Positions 8,463-19,249 of a stretch of DNA of 64,000 nt are shown piece after piece (position 1 is the first letter of the stretch; each line of letters starts with the position of its first letter). The position numbers and the translations under genes are program-made. The notes under the pieces were generated by a model. It saw only the letters and a program-made list of their open reading frames with translations, made no database searches and had not been told where the DNA came from. Source of the stretch: Rhizobium sp. 16-488-2b (GTDB taxonomy: Bacteria > Pseudomonadota > Alphaproteobacteria > Rhizobiales > Rhizobiaceae); contig NZ_JAGHMF010000024.1 of assembly GCF_017741815.1 (NCBI RefSeq), positions 62,001-126,000 on the forward strand. The letters are read 5' to 3'.

Positions 8463-9316
8463 GCGGACACGCCTCCGGACACATCGCCGCCAACCGTCTC
8501 GATCGAGAACTCGCGGGCATTCTTCAAATTCGGGATCTTGTCGCGCGCAGCCTTCACGGCGGCAGGATCGATCTCGGCGATCACGATCGCCTCGCCGGTG
8601 CCGCCAGCGGACGCCAGGATCTTGCCCCAGGGATCGATGATCATCGAATGCCCGAAGGTCTCGCGCCCATCCTCATGCACGCCGGCCTGCGCGGCGGCGA
8701 TCACGAACATGCCGTTCTCGATGGCACGCGCCCGCAGCAGGATTTCCCAATGCGCCTCGCCGGTCTGGCGCGTGAAGGCGGCGGGCACCGTCATAACCTG
8801 CGCTCCGGCGACCGCCTGGGCGCGAAACAGTGCCGGGAAGCGAACGTCGTAGCAGATCGCAAAGCCCATCTCGGCAAACGGCAGCGACACGACACGCGCC
8901 TCCTGCCCCGGCCGGTAGGCAGCGCTCTCGCGCCAGCTCTCGCCATTGTCGAGATCGACATCGAACATGTGGATCTTGTCGTAGCGGTTCAGGATCTTGC
9001 CGTCGGGACCGAAGAGATAGCCGCGATTGGCAAGCTTGCCGTCATCGAGCGCGATCGCCGTCGAGCCAACATGCACGTAAATCTGCAGTTCGCCGGCGAG
9101 CTCTCGCGCGGTGCGCACGATGATGTCGTTGGCCTCGTCGCGCAGATGCAGCTTCCCGGCGGCGCGGTCGCGCTGCAGCATCCCGGTCATCTCGGGCGTC
9201 TGCACATAGGTGGCGCCCGAGGCGGCCGCCTCACGCACCAGCCGCGCCATCGCGGCCGCGTTGCGCTGCGGATCGATACCCGAACACATCTGAATGGCGG
9301 CGGCCTTGAAGGTCAT
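8459..9316 (-). CDS. Carbon-nitrogen hydrolase, Nit1/Nit2 type (possible deaminated-glutathione amidase)
   Basis: Nitrilase-superfamily amidase of 285 residues. The Glu-Lys-Cys triad is visible: Glu42 (TPEMTGM), Lys114 (RYDKIHMFD) and Cys155 (ICYDVRFP). Spacing and flanking residues fit the Nit branch, whose studied members hydrolyse omega-amides such as deaminated glutathione or alpha-ketoglutaramate. It starts ten bases after the glutaredoxin gene and overlaps the next gene by four bases. Adjacency to glutaredoxin favours metabolite repair of deaminated glutathione, but this is inference from context. Substrate assignment within this family is hard from sequence alone. Confidence 0.88.
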   Translation of the reverse strand: MTFKAAAIQMCSGIDPQRNAAAMARLVREAAASGATYVQTPEMTGMLQRDRAAGKLHLRDEANDIIVRTARELAGELQIYVHVGSTAIALDDGKLANRGYLFGPDGKILNRYDKIHMFDVDLDNGESWRESAAYRPGQEARVVSLPFAEMGFAICYDVRFPALFRAQAVAGAQVMTVPAAFTRQTGEAHWEILLRARAIENGMFVIAAAQAGVHEDGRETFGHSMIIDPWGKILASAGGTGEAIVIAEIDPAAVKAARDKIPNLKNAREFSIETVGGDVSGGVSA

Positions 9317-9325
9317 CGGCTTATC

Positions 9326-9583
9326 CTAAGCGGCCAGCAGCGGGTCGAGCTTGCCCGCACGCTCCAGCGCATAGAGATCATCGCACCCGCCGACATGCTT
9401 GTCGCCTATGAAAATCTGCGGGAAAGTCGAGCCGCCATTGGCGCGCACGATCATCTCGGCGCGGAAGGCCGGGGTGGAGGTCGCATTGTGCTCGACGAAA
9501 TCGACACCCTTCTCGGAAAGAAGAGACTTGGCGCGAACGCAAAAACCGCAGCCATCGCGCGTATAGATCGTAACCGGTACCAT
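9326..9583 (-). CDS. grxC: Glutaredoxin 3
   Basis: Small thiol-disulfide oxidoreductase that uses glutathione to reduce disulfides in the cytoplasm. The 85 residues match the family length. The redox motif is CGFC (Cys12-Cys15) rather than the common CPYC; FPQIFIG supplies the cis-proline and GGCDDLYAL the glutathione-binding loop. The ATG at 9583 is chosen because it gives the standard N terminus (MVPVTIYTRDGCGFC); the longer frame is non-homologous. Located between comF and the Nit amidase, same strand. Confidence 0.93.
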   Translation of the reverse strand: MVPVTIYTRDGCGFCVRAKSLLSEKGVDFVEHNATSTPAFRAEMIVRANGGSTFPQIFIGDKHVGGCDDLYALERAGKLDPLLAA

Positions 9584-9614
9584 CGTAACTCCAGACAAGG
9601 CAGTAATCTCCCTG

Positions 9615-10406
9615 TCATATAGTTTCGGATAGCGCCCTTGCAAAGGTCAAAACCGTGATATCGGCCGCACCCGCGCGGCGGAGCACCCTGGCCGCCGCCG
9701 CCACCGTCGCGCCGGTCGTATAGACATCGTCGACCAACACCAGCCTCTTTCCGAACACATCGCCCTCGCGTCCCTTCGCGATCGCAAAGGCGCCGCGCAC
9801 ATTGTCCTGCCGCGCTTTAGCACCCAGCCCCACCTGCTGGCGCGTGCGGCGAATACGCAGCAGCGTCGCGGGCAGCAGCGGCCGTTCGGCCTGCTTTGCC
9901 ATGTGCCGCGCCAGCTCAGCCGCCTGGTTGAACCGGCGCGACAGGATGCGCGTGCGATGCAGCGGCACCGGCAGGATCGCATCGCAGCGCTCGACGGCGC
10001 CATCGGATGCCCTCAGCATCCAAGCCGCCATCATCGGCGCCAGGTCGGTGCGGTCGCGATATTTCAGCCCGTGGACGAGATTGCGCACCGCCTCGTCGTG
10101 AAAAGCCGCCGTGCGCAGCCGGTCGAAAGGCGGCGGGTCGGCGATGGCGGCGGCGCTCAATATCCCCGGGCCGAGATCATGCGAAAAGGGAATGCCGAGA
10201 ACCTCGCAATAAGGCCGCTCGATGAAGCGCAGCACCGACCAGCATTTTGGGCAGACGCCCCGATGCCGCCCGGTCGATACGCCGCAGACGGCGCAGGCGG
10301 GCGGATAGATGAGGTCGACCATAGCCGACAGCGGACGCATCAGCGCCCGGTCGATCCCCACCAAACCTTGCCACCCTCGCAACCCCATGGCGAAACGATA
10401 GCGCAT
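9615..10406 (-). CDS. ComF family phosphoribosyltransferase-like protein
   Basis: About 263 residues. An N-terminal zinc-finger region has Cys38, Cys41, Cys52, Cys55 and Cys67 in the ComF arrangement. The C-terminal PRTase-like domain ends with VLVDDVYTTGATV, the PRPP-binding loop. ComF relatives are linked to natural transformation in competent bacteria, but in most proteobacteria the physiological role is unproven. The start is uncertain between 10406 (MRYRFAMGL) and 10388 (MGLRGWQ); neither has a strong ribosome site, and longer extensions would run into the divergent methyltransferase gene. It heads the minus-strand run that includes grxC. Confidence 0.88.
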   Translation of the reverse strand: MRYRFAMGLRGWQGLVGIDRALMRPLSAMVDLIYPPACAVCGVSTGRHRGVCPKCWSVLRFIERPYCEVLGIPFSHDLGPGILSAAAIADPPPFDRLRTAAFHDEAVRNLVHGLKYRDRTDLAPMMAAWMLRASDGAVERCDAILPVPLHRTRILSRRFNQAAELARHMAKQAERPLLPATLLRIRRTRQQVGLGAKARQDNVRGAFAIAKGREGDVFGKRLVLVDDVYTTGATVAAAARVLRRAGAADITVLTFARALSETI

Positions 10407-10464
10407 TTCGCGCAACAGGAAAATCGCCTTGCCGCCCCGCCCCGGCAGGATTATTGACGTCGGC

Positions 10465-11349
10465 ATGGACATCATCTTCGACACGACAAGGATCGCGGCG
10501 AACCGGCACCGCGCGCTTCGCAACAACGATCCGAAGGCAAGCTTCCTGCTCGATATCGCAGCCGACGAACTGGGCGAACGCCTCGCCGTCGTCGAGCGCA
10601 CCTTCGAGCATGCCGTCGAACTGCATGGCGCGACCGGTGCTGCCGCCCGCGCCGCCAAGGCAACCGGCAAGATCGACAGCCTCACCCGCGTCGAAAGCGA
10701 ACAGGCCTACGCCACGTCCGACGATGCCTTCATCGAGGCGCCGCTGGAGATGGTTCCGCTGGAGCCGCAATCGGCCAATCTGGTGATCGCGCCGCTCAGC
10801 CTGCACCTGACCAACGACACACCCGGCGTCTTCATCCAGATCCGCCGCGCGCTGCGCCCCGACGGGCTGTTCCTCGCCGCCATTCCTGGCTCCGGCACGC
10901 TGCAGGAATTGCGCGAGGTCCTGCTCGCCACCGAGATCGAGATGACCGGCGGCGCCAGCCCGCGTGTCATTCCCTTCGCAGACGTCCGCGATGTCGGTGG
11001 ACTGATGCAGCGCGCCGGTTTCGCGCTGCCGGTCATCGATGCAGAGACCTATACGGTCCGCTACGATTCCATCTTTCCGCTGATGCGCGACCTGCGGGCC
11101 ATGGGCATGACCAACCCGCTTGCCGAGCGCAGCAGCAAGCCTTTGACGCGCGCCTTCTTCATGCGCGCCGCCGAACTTTACGCGGAGCGCTATTCCGATC
11201 CGGATGGCCGCATCCGGGCCACCTTCTCGATCATCTATGTCTCGGGATGGGCGCCGCATGAGAGCCAGCAGAAGCCGTTGCGGCCGGGATCGGCGAAGGT
11301 CAGGCTCGCCGACGCATTGAAGGTCGAGGAGCACAAGCTCAAGCAGTAG
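10465..11349 (+). CDS. SAM-dependent methyltransferase, BioC/NDUFAF5-like
   Basis: 294-residue class I methyltransferase. The first 50 residues contain KASFLLDIAADELGERL, a segment seen in alphaproteobacterial homologues of the mitochondrial complex I assembly factor NDUFAF5. The middle has IAPLSLHLTNDTPGVFIQIRRALRPDG, the usual motif IV-VI region, and the C terminus has RATFSIIYVSGWAP. The glycine-rich SAM loop is not obvious, as in other members of this group. The gene is divergent from comF, with 58 bases between starts, and convergent with a pilin gene. The exact substrate is unknown. Confidence 0.82.
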   Translation: MDIIFDTTRIAANRHRALRNNDPKASFLLDIAADELGERLAVVERTFEHAVELHGATGAAARAAKATGKIDSLTRVESEQAYATSDDAFIEAPLEMVPLEPQSANLVIAPLSLHLTNDTPGVFIQIRRALRPDGLFLAAIPGSGTLQELREVLLATEIEMTGGASPRVIPFADVRDVGGLMQRAGFALPVIDAETYTVRYDSIFPLMRDLRAMGMTNPLAERSSKPLTRAFFMRAAELYAERYSDPDGRIRATFSIIYVSGWAPHESQQKPLRPGSAKVRLADALKVEEHKLKQ

Positions 11350-11375
11350 GGCTCTTCACCAGCGTTGTTTGGGCG

Positions 11376-11549
11376 TCAAGTCGCCGAAGGTATGTGGTTT
11401 GCTATGATGGTAAAGATGTTGTTCAGCTGCCCGCTGACGGCGCCGACGCCGGTGATGATCGCAGTGGCGACCAAGGCGGCGATCAGGCCGTATTCGATGG
11501 CGGTGGCGCCATTGCGATCAGTGACAAATGCTTTCAGAAGTCTCGTCAT
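11376..11549 (-). CDS. Flp/Fap-type type IVb pilin
   Basis: Small pilin (57 residues) of the tight-adherence (Tad) type. A short basic leader is followed by a Gly-Ala junction and ATAIEYGLIAALVATAIITG, the Flp prepilin signature with the conserved Glu-Tyr after cleavage. I start at MTRLLKAF; an in-frame ATG eight codons upstream is possible. No other cpa/tad assembly genes are in the window, so this is an orphan or satellite pilin copy. Upstream on the same strand is a small membrane protein gene of unknown function. Confidence 0.88.
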   Translation of the reverse strand: MTRLLKAFVTDRNGATAIEYGLIAALVATAIITGVGAVSGQLNNIFTIIANHIPSAT

Positions 11550-11609
11550 TCGTCCCTCGTCGCTCGACATCACAGTCGATTTCTCCGCGTCACCTCGGGC
11601 CCCGGGCCC

Positions 11610-11945
11610 TCAGCAGCCGACACCGCTTCCATAGCCCTGCACCACGCAGACGGAGCCCGGCGTATCCTGCAGCACGCTGCGACGGATCGTGTAGCGCTTG
11701 CCGTTCTCGCTCTTCGGGCCGTTCTCGCTCTTCGGAATTGAACCCGTGGTGATGGAATCGAATTCAGACGGCGCGCTCGCGAAGACGCTCGACTTCGATT
11801 TGTCGGCGAGCATCGGTGTCAGGATCAGCGTCAGGGCCACGACGGCCGTGCCGAACAGCAAGGCGATGTTCAGCGCCCCCGTCTTGCGCGAGGAAACCGA
11901 AGCCTGCTCTTTCTCCCGAACTGCTTTCCAGAAATCGTCGTCCAT
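11610..11945 (-). CDS. Small single-pass membrane protein of unknown function
   Basis: 111 residues: a cytoplasmic charged head (MDDDFWKAVREKEQASVSSRK), one membrane helix (about 24-46), and a periplasmic tail ending in a Cys-containing segment (VCVVQGYGSGVGC). The tail includes a short duplication, KSENGPKSENG, produced by an 18-base tandem repeat at 11701-11735. Sixty bases separate it from the pilin gene downstream on the same strand, so the two may be co-expressed. The two C-terminal cysteines could form a disulfide. No known domain recognised. Confidence 0.7.
   Translation of the reverse strand: MDDDFWKAVREKEQASVSSRKTGALNIALLFGTAVVALTLILTPMLADKSKSSVFASAPSEFDSITTGSIPKSENGPKSENGKRYTIRRSVLQDTPGSVCVVQGYGSGVGC
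11701..11735. repeat. 18-base tandem duplication inside a small membrane protein gene
   Basis: The unit CCGTTCTCGCTCTTCGG occurs at 11701-11717 and again at 11719-11735, an exact match of 17 bases with an 18-base period. It keeps frame and duplicates six residues. Such a repeat could change copy number by slippage. Confidence 0.9.
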
Positions 11946-12068
11946 GCGTCAAGCCTTCTACACACACGCCAGTTGCTTGATTGAGGCCGATCTTTGCCAG
12001 AATCTGTTAAACGATCGATTAATATCCACAGCCAGATTGGCACAGAAAAAGTTATAAAATAGAAATTT

Positions 12069-12482
12069 CTAAAGTAGGTCCTGCAGGATGGGGATCAGCG
12101 GCTCATCGGCCGGCGGCATGGGGTAATCGCGCAGCGCCTGCGGCTTCACCCACTTGATCGCCTGCCCTTCGCGGCCGACAGGAATGCCCTCGAAACGACG
12201 GCAGACGTAAAGCGGCATCAGCAGGTGGAATTTCTCGTAGGTGTGGCTGGCGAAGGTGAGCGGCGCCAGGCACGCCACCTTGGTGGTGATCCCCAGCTCT
12301 TCGTGGAGTTCACGCACCAGCGTTTCCTCGGGCGTCTCGCCCGGCTCCATCTTGCCACCGGGAAATTCCCAGAGGCCGGCGAGCGATTTGCCTTCAGGCC
12401 GCTGCGCCAGAAGGATTCGGCCATCCGCATCGATCAACGCGCAGGCGACGACGAGAAGGATGCTGTGGCCAGTACCGCTCAT
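12069..12482 (-). CDS. mutT: 8-oxo-dGTP diphosphatase MutT (Nudix hydrolase)
   Basis: Nudix hydrolase of 137 residues that probably removes oxidised nucleotides. The Nudix box GGKMEPGETPEETLVRELHE continuing EELGI is complete and lies near residues 43-65. The ATG at 12482 overlaps the stop of the upstream GNAT gene as ATGA, so I prefer it to the ATG two codons earlier. It is the last gene of an argJ-GNAT-mutT run, the usual arrangement in rhizobia. Another Nudix substrate is possible, but length and context suit MutT. Confidence 0.9.
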   Translation of the reverse strand: MSGTGHSILLVVACALIDADGRILLAQRPEGKSLAGLWEFPGGKMEPGETPEETLVRELHEELGITTKVACLAPLTFASHTYEKFHLLMPLYVCRRFEGIPVGREGQAIKWVKPQALRDYPMPPADEPLIPILQDLL

Positions 12483-13300
12483 CGGCAAAGATCCCGCCGC
12501 CAGTAGGAATAGCGATAGGCCTCGACGAAGCCGAGGCGCTCGTAGAGCGTGATGGCAGGCACGTTGCCGGTCTTGACCTGCAGCCAGGCCGAGCGGGCGC
12601 TGCGCATCCGCGCCCAGCGTAGAGCCGAGGTCAGGATTTCGAGCCCAAGCCCCTCGCGGCGACGCGATGGCGTAACCGAGAGCGACATGATGCCGGCCAG
12701 ATCGTTGTCCTGCACGCAGAGCACGGTCGCCAGCGGCCCCGTTTCCGGATCTTCCACCATGAACAGGCCGGATGGCGGCTTGATCGCGTTGATGACTTCG
12801 GCGAGTGCCGGCTTCAGCTTCTTCGACACCTGGTCGGTCGCCAGATTGGCGTCCACGAAGCGGCTGATGTCATGCGTAGGCAAATGATCGAGCGTATCGG
12901 GCAGATCGGCATTGGCGAGATCGCAGGTCATGACGATGGTTTCGTCGAACGGCGTCCAGCCCTCGGCCTTCACCAGATCGATCAGCACGGGCGAGGCCAG
13001 CGGCGTCTGCCGCAGCACCGCCGGGCGGCCATAGGCCTCGAACTTGCGGCTCGCCTTGGCAAGCCGGATCTCGACGTCGCGATGGTCGGACGGATCGAGC
13101 GGCACGATCGAGTTCAGCCGGTTCGACGGATGCCCCGCCGTCAGCCGCACCTGCCAGCTGCCGTCGTAAACAACGGACGAGGCAGGCCAGGCCCGGAAAC
13201 CGACGGCTTCCAGCCTGCGCACGAGCGGCAGATTTGCCTTCTTGGGGAATGCTTCAGTCAATGAAAAATCAGCTCCGGTAGTCACCGTTGATGGCGACAT
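12479..13300 (-). CDS. GNAT family N-acetyltransferase
   Basis: Predicted acetyl-CoA dependent N-acetyltransferase, 273 residues. The GNAT fold sits in the C-terminal half: LATVLCVQDNDLAGIMSLSVTPSRRREGLGLEILTSAL holds motif A (RRREGLG, the acetyl-CoA pyrophosphate loop), and TLYERLGF is motif B. The N-terminal 130 residues are a separate alpha/beta part. The start is uncertain: the ATG at 13300 overlaps the end of argJ by 32 bases, and a GTG at 13285 is also plausible. Coupled to mutT by a four-base overlap. Substrate unknown; proximity to argJ does not prove an arginine role. Confidence 0.83.
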   Translation of the reverse strand: MSPSTVTTGADFSLTEAFPKKANLPLVRRLEAVGFRAWPASSVVYDGSWQVRLTAGHPSNRLNSIVPLDPSDHRDVEIRLAKASRKFEAYGRPAVLRQTPLASPVLIDLVKAEGWTPFDETIVMTCDLANADLPDTLDHLPTHDISRFVDANLATDQVSKKLKPALAEVINAIKPPSGLFMVEDPETGPLATVLCVQDNDLAGIMSLSVTPSRRREGLGLEILTSALRWARMRSARSAWLQVKTGNVPAITLYERLGFVEAYRYSYWRRDLCR

Positions 13301-14510
13301 ACTCCTTTGTGAGGTCGCACGTCCAGACCGTTGCCGTGCCGTTTCCGAGGCCGATTTCGACCTTCACCGGAATGTCCTGCTTTTTCATGACGTTGGAGGC
13401 GGCCTCTTCCGAGTAGCCGGCATCACGTTCGCCGTTGACGGCAACGCGCACGTCGCCGAACCAGATGGCGAGACGGTCACGATCGGCCATTTCGCCGGAT
13501 TTGCCGACGGCCATGACGATGCGGCCCCAGTTGGCGTCCTCGCCGGCGGCGGCGGTCTTGACCAGCGGCGAATTGGCGATGGAGAGCGCGATCGTCTTGG
13601 CGGCGGCATCGCTTTCGGCGCCGGTCACGGTAATCTCAAGCATCTTGGTGGCGCCTTCGCCGTCGCGCACGACCTGCAACGCCAGATCCTTGAGGAGATC
13701 GTTGAGCGCGGCGCGGAACGACGCAAGGCGCGGATCGTCGGCCGTCTCGACACGAACCTGGCCGTCTTCGGCGGCAGCACCCGTTGCAAACAGCATCAGC
13801 GTGTCTGACGTCGAAGTGTCGCTGTCGACGGTCATCGAGTTGAAGGTCGGATCGACACCGGCGGACAGCATCGCCTGCAACGCGGCCGGCGCGATGTCGG
13901 CATCGGTGACGACGAAGGAGAGCATCGTCGCCATGTCGGGGGCGATCATGCCGGCGCCCTTGGCGATACCGTTGATCGAGACCGCAACGCCGCCGATCTC
14001 GGCCGTGCGGGTCGCGACCTTCGGATAGGTGTCGGTGGTCATGATCGCCTTGGCGGCCTCAAACCAGAAATCGTCGATGGCATCCGAATAGAGCGTGTCG
14101 AGCACGCCGGAAAACTTGGTGGCGTCGAGCGGCTCGCCGATGACACCGGTGGAGGCGAGGAAGATCTCGCTCTCGCTGCAGCCGACGGCGGCAGCCGCGG
14201 ACTTGGCGGTGAGCGCGGTCGCTTTACGGCCCTTCACGCCGGTAAAGGCGTTGGCGTTGCCGGAATTGACGACCACGGCGCGCGCGATGCCGCCGGGCAA
14301 ATTGGCGCGGCAGAAATCGACTGGCGCCGACGGGCACTTGGAACGGGTGAAGACACCGGCAACGGCCGCCGGCTTGTCGAACACCATCATCAGGACGTCG
14401 GTGCGGTTCTTGTACTTGATCCCCGCCGAGGCGGTCGCCATGCGGACACCGCGCAGTGCTGGCATGGACACGAAGGTTTTGGGAGCGAGCGGGGAAACGG
14501 AACCGGACAT
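13269..14510 (-). CDS. argJ: Bifunctional ornithine acetyltransferase / N-acetylglutamate synthase
   Basis: Cytoplasmic enzyme of the cyclic arginine pathway. It moves the acetyl group from N-acetylornithine to glutamate and may also use acetyl-CoA. The 413-residue product contains KGAGMIAPDMATMLSF (184-199); autocleavage is expected between Ala194 and Thr195, making Thr195 the nucleophile. The start at 14510 is chosen for the standard MSGSVSPLAP N terminus, with AGG nine bases upstream; an ATG two codons earlier is possible. The long frame further upstream belongs to the antisense of the parvulin gene. It follows the parvulin gene and a strong hairpin. Confidence 0.96.
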   Translation of the reverse strand: MSGSVSPLAPKTFVSMPALRGVRMATASAGIKYKNRTDVLMMVFDKPAAVAGVFTRSKCPSAPVDFCRANLPGGIARAVVVNSGNANAFTGVKGRKATALTAKSAAAAVGCSESEIFLASTGVIGEPLDATKFSGVLDTLYSDAIDDFWFEAAKAIMTTDTYPKVATRTAEIGGVAVSINGIAKGAGMIAPDMATMLSFVVTDADIAPAALQAMLSAGVDPTFNSMTVDSDTSTSDTLMLFATGAAAEDGQVRVETADDPRLASFRAALNDLLKDLALQVVRDGEGATKMLEITVTGAESDAAAKTIALSIANSPLVKTAAAGEDANWGRIVMAVGKSGEMADRDRLAIWFGDVRVAVNGERDAGYSEEAASNVMKKQDIPVKVEIGLGNGTATVWTCDLTKEYVAINGDYRS

Positions 14511-14543
14511 GATCATCGACCTGGCATGAAAGGGGATACGGAA

Positions 14544-14564
14544 GGGCCCGGAAAAACCGGGCCC
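14544..14564. terminator. Strong intercistronic hairpin between the parvulin gene and argJ
   Basis: Perfect 8-base GC-rich inverted repeat, GGGCCCGG at 14544-14551 and CCGGGCCC at 14557-14564, with a five-base loop. It lies 14 bases beyond the stop of the minus-strand parvulin gene and 34 bases before the argJ start. Only two U residues follow on the minus strand, so it may be a weak terminator, an attenuator or an mRNA-stabilising stem. Confidence 0.55.
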
Positions 14565-14577
14565 TCGATGGATACTA

Positions 14578-15468
14578 TTACTGCTGAGCCGGCGCTGCGG
14601 CGGGCGCGTCACCCGGCTGCGGCTGCTTGTTGGCGTCGTCATAACCCTTGCGCAGGGCTTCGTCCGTGATGTCGATCTTGGACTTTTCCTTGGCAGAGGC
14701 GAGAAGCGCAAGATACTTGTCGCGCATGACGAGCTGACGAACCTGATCCTTGACCTGGTCGTAAGCCGGAGGAGCGGCGTCGCGCTTATCCTCGACGAGG
14801 ATGACGTGGTAACCGAAATCGGTCTTAACAGGGGTCTTCGTGTAGGCACCCTTGTCGAGCGCGAAAGCCGCGTCTTCGAATTCCTTGACCATGCGGCCCT
14901 TGGTGAAATAGCCGAGATCGCCGCCGTCAGCCTTGTTCGGGTCGGTCGACTTTTCCTTGGCGAGGTCGGCGAAGTTCTTGCCGGCATCGAGCTGCTTGAT
15001 GACGTCCTTGGCTTCGTCTTCCGTCTTCACCAGGATGTGGCGGGCGTGAACTTCTTCCTGCTTCGGAAGAGCTGCTACTTCCTTGTCGTAGCGTGCCTTG
15101 ACTTCTGCGTCGGTCACGGTGTCGACAACGTGCTTCTTGAAGTAGGCGTTGTGCAGTTCGCGATCGGCGAGGTACTGCATGCGCTTCTTGAACTCAGCCG
15201 ACTGGTCGAGCTTCTCAGCGGCCGCGTCCTTGGCGAGCAGCTTCACGTCGATAGCGGCGGAAAGCGCTGCGACCTTCTTCTGGTCGTCAGGCAGCTGCGC
15301 GAGCTGCGGATCGAGGTTGGCGATCGCCAGGTCGAGTTCCGACTGGTGGATTTCGACATCGCCGACCTTGGCAACGACGGCGTCAGCGCCGTCCTGTGCC
15401 CGCACCGGCGCCTGGAAGGCGACGAACGTGGCGAGTGCCATCACGGCGATTCTGTTGTAGTTCAACAT
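14578..15468 (-). CDS. Periplasmic parvulin-type peptidyl-prolyl isomerase
   Basis: PPIase/chaperone helping fold exported proteins. A signal peptide (about 1-24, ending VRA) precedes a SurA-N-like helical region. The parvulin domain starts at EEVHARHILVKTEDEAKDV and ends at GYHVILVED (roughly 137-230), with the GGDLGYFTKGRMV loop. The tail is Gln/Pro/Ala rich. The total of 296 residues suits the rhizobial PrsA/SurA-like group. The start at 15468 has AAGGA at a good distance. It is divergent from secA, which fits a shared export function. Isomerase assignment is strong; client proteins are unknown. Confidence 0.92.
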   Translation of the reverse strand: MLNYNRIAVMALATFVAFQAPVRAQDGADAVVAKVGDVEIHQSELDLAIANLDPQLAQLPDDQKKVAALSAAIDVKLLAKDAAAEKLDQSAEFKKRMQYLADRELHNAYFKKHVVDTVTDAEVKARYDKEVAALPKQEEVHARHILVKTEDEAKDVIKQLDAGKNFADLAKEKSTDPNKADGGDLGYFTKGRMVKEFEDAAFALDKGAYTKTPVKTDFGYHVILVEDKRDAAPPAYDQVKDQVRQLVMRDKYLALLASAKEKSKIDITDEALRKGYDDANKQPQPGDAPAAAPAQQ

Positions 15469-15714
15469 CAAACATTCCTTCACAGTTAACCCACCGGCTT
15501 CAACTTCTTGAATCCTGCCCTGAAACAGGCATCAACACTGGAATGTGGCCTTTCTATATCAGCCAAATCCGTTGACATCATTCGACCCCCCTCTTATCTG
15601 TCACGCAACCTCGCGTCCAGAAAAGTTTCCTGGCGTTTCGATACGTGCGCCCGAAATTCGGCCGGGCCGCCCTTACGAGAAGCCCGGGATGAATATTCAG
15701 AAAGGACCAGTCGT

Positions 15715-18423
<2,709 letters not shown>

Positions 18424-18447
18424 GACCTGATCGAGACCTGAGATCGA

Positions 18448-18482
18448 AGCCCTCGCGACCTGGACGTCGCGAGGGCTTTTTT
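18448..18482 (+). terminator. Rho-independent terminator of secA
   Basis: Perfect 12-base stem, AGCCCTCGCGAC at 18448-18459 pairing with GTCGCGAGGGCT at 18466-18477, six-base loop, then a run of six T. Located 25 bases after the secA stop. Confidence 0.93.
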
Positions 18483-18596
18483 CATGTGCGCCGCCCACAA
18501 CTTCCAATTTCATATTCCGCTCGAAATTCAGCCGCAAAACAGTCGCTTTGTTCGCCGAGCTTGCGCCGATATCAGAATTGATTTCAGGGACACACG

Positions 18597-19223
18597 ATGA
18601 ACCGCACCGCCTGCAAGGCCCGCTATTTCAGCCAGTGGGAAACGGCGTCGATGACGCTCTCCGTGCTGGAGCGCGGCGCGCCCGCCTTGCTCGATGATCC
18701 ACTGTGGCAGCGATCCGGCGCCGGCACCGTCGAGGAATATGCGCGCTGGGCGGTCAACATCTGCGGCATGGCCTGCCTGAAGATGATCCTTGCCGCCAGG
18801 GGCGAAGACCACCGCACCATCGATCTCGCACGCGGATGCACCACCTTCGGCGGCTATGTCGTCAACGCGGAAGACCAGTCCATCAAGGGGCTGATCTACG
18901 CGCCCTTCGTCACCTATGTCGGCGAAACCTTCGGCCTCGACGCGAAAACCATCACCAGCCTGCCGACACCTCATATCGCCGACATCCTCAAGGACAACGC
19001 CTTCTTCATCGCCTCGGTCAACAGCCAGATCCGCTGGCCCGACCGCCAACCACCCTCGAAGGGCGGCCACCTCGTGCTGGTGACGGCGGCAAGCGCCGAT
19101 ACCATCCGCTTCCACAACCCATCCGGCCATGACGAGACCAGCCAGGCCGACGTCGAGCTGCCGACCGAGATCTTCGACCGCTTCTTCGCCAATCGCGGCG
19201 TCGCCGTCAGGCTCGACCAATAA
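18597..19223 (+). CDS. C39-like papain-fold peptidase
   Basis: 208-residue protein resembling the peptidase_C39_2 group of cysteine peptidases. The catalytic Cys is expected at Cys56 in WAVNICGMACLKMILA, His at His158 in GGHLVLVTAA, and the third residue at Asn174 in RFHNPSG. No signal peptide or membrane segment is seen, so it appears cytoplasmic, unlike bacteriocin-transporter C39 domains. AGGGA upstream supports the ATG. Twenty-six bases separate it from the Ddl-type ligase gene, so they are probably one transcript. Substrate unknown; a peptide made or capped by the ligase is a reasonable guess only. Confidence 0.78.
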   Translation: MNRTACKARYFSQWETASMTLSVLERGAPALLDDPLWQRSGAGTVEEYARWAVNICGMACLKMILAARGEDHRTIDLARGCTTFGGYVVNAEDQSIKGLIYAPFVTYVGETFGLDAKTITSLPTPHIADILKDNAFFIASVNSQIRWPDRQPPSKGGHLVLVTAASADTIRFHNPSGHDETSQADVELPTEIFDRFFANRGVAVRLDQ

Positions 19224-19249
19224 CAAAAACCCAAGGGGACCCATCCACC

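Noticed and set aside
15508..15714. In-frame N-terminal extension of secA
   Set aside because: Not similar to SecA; the proper start with a ribosome site is at 15715.
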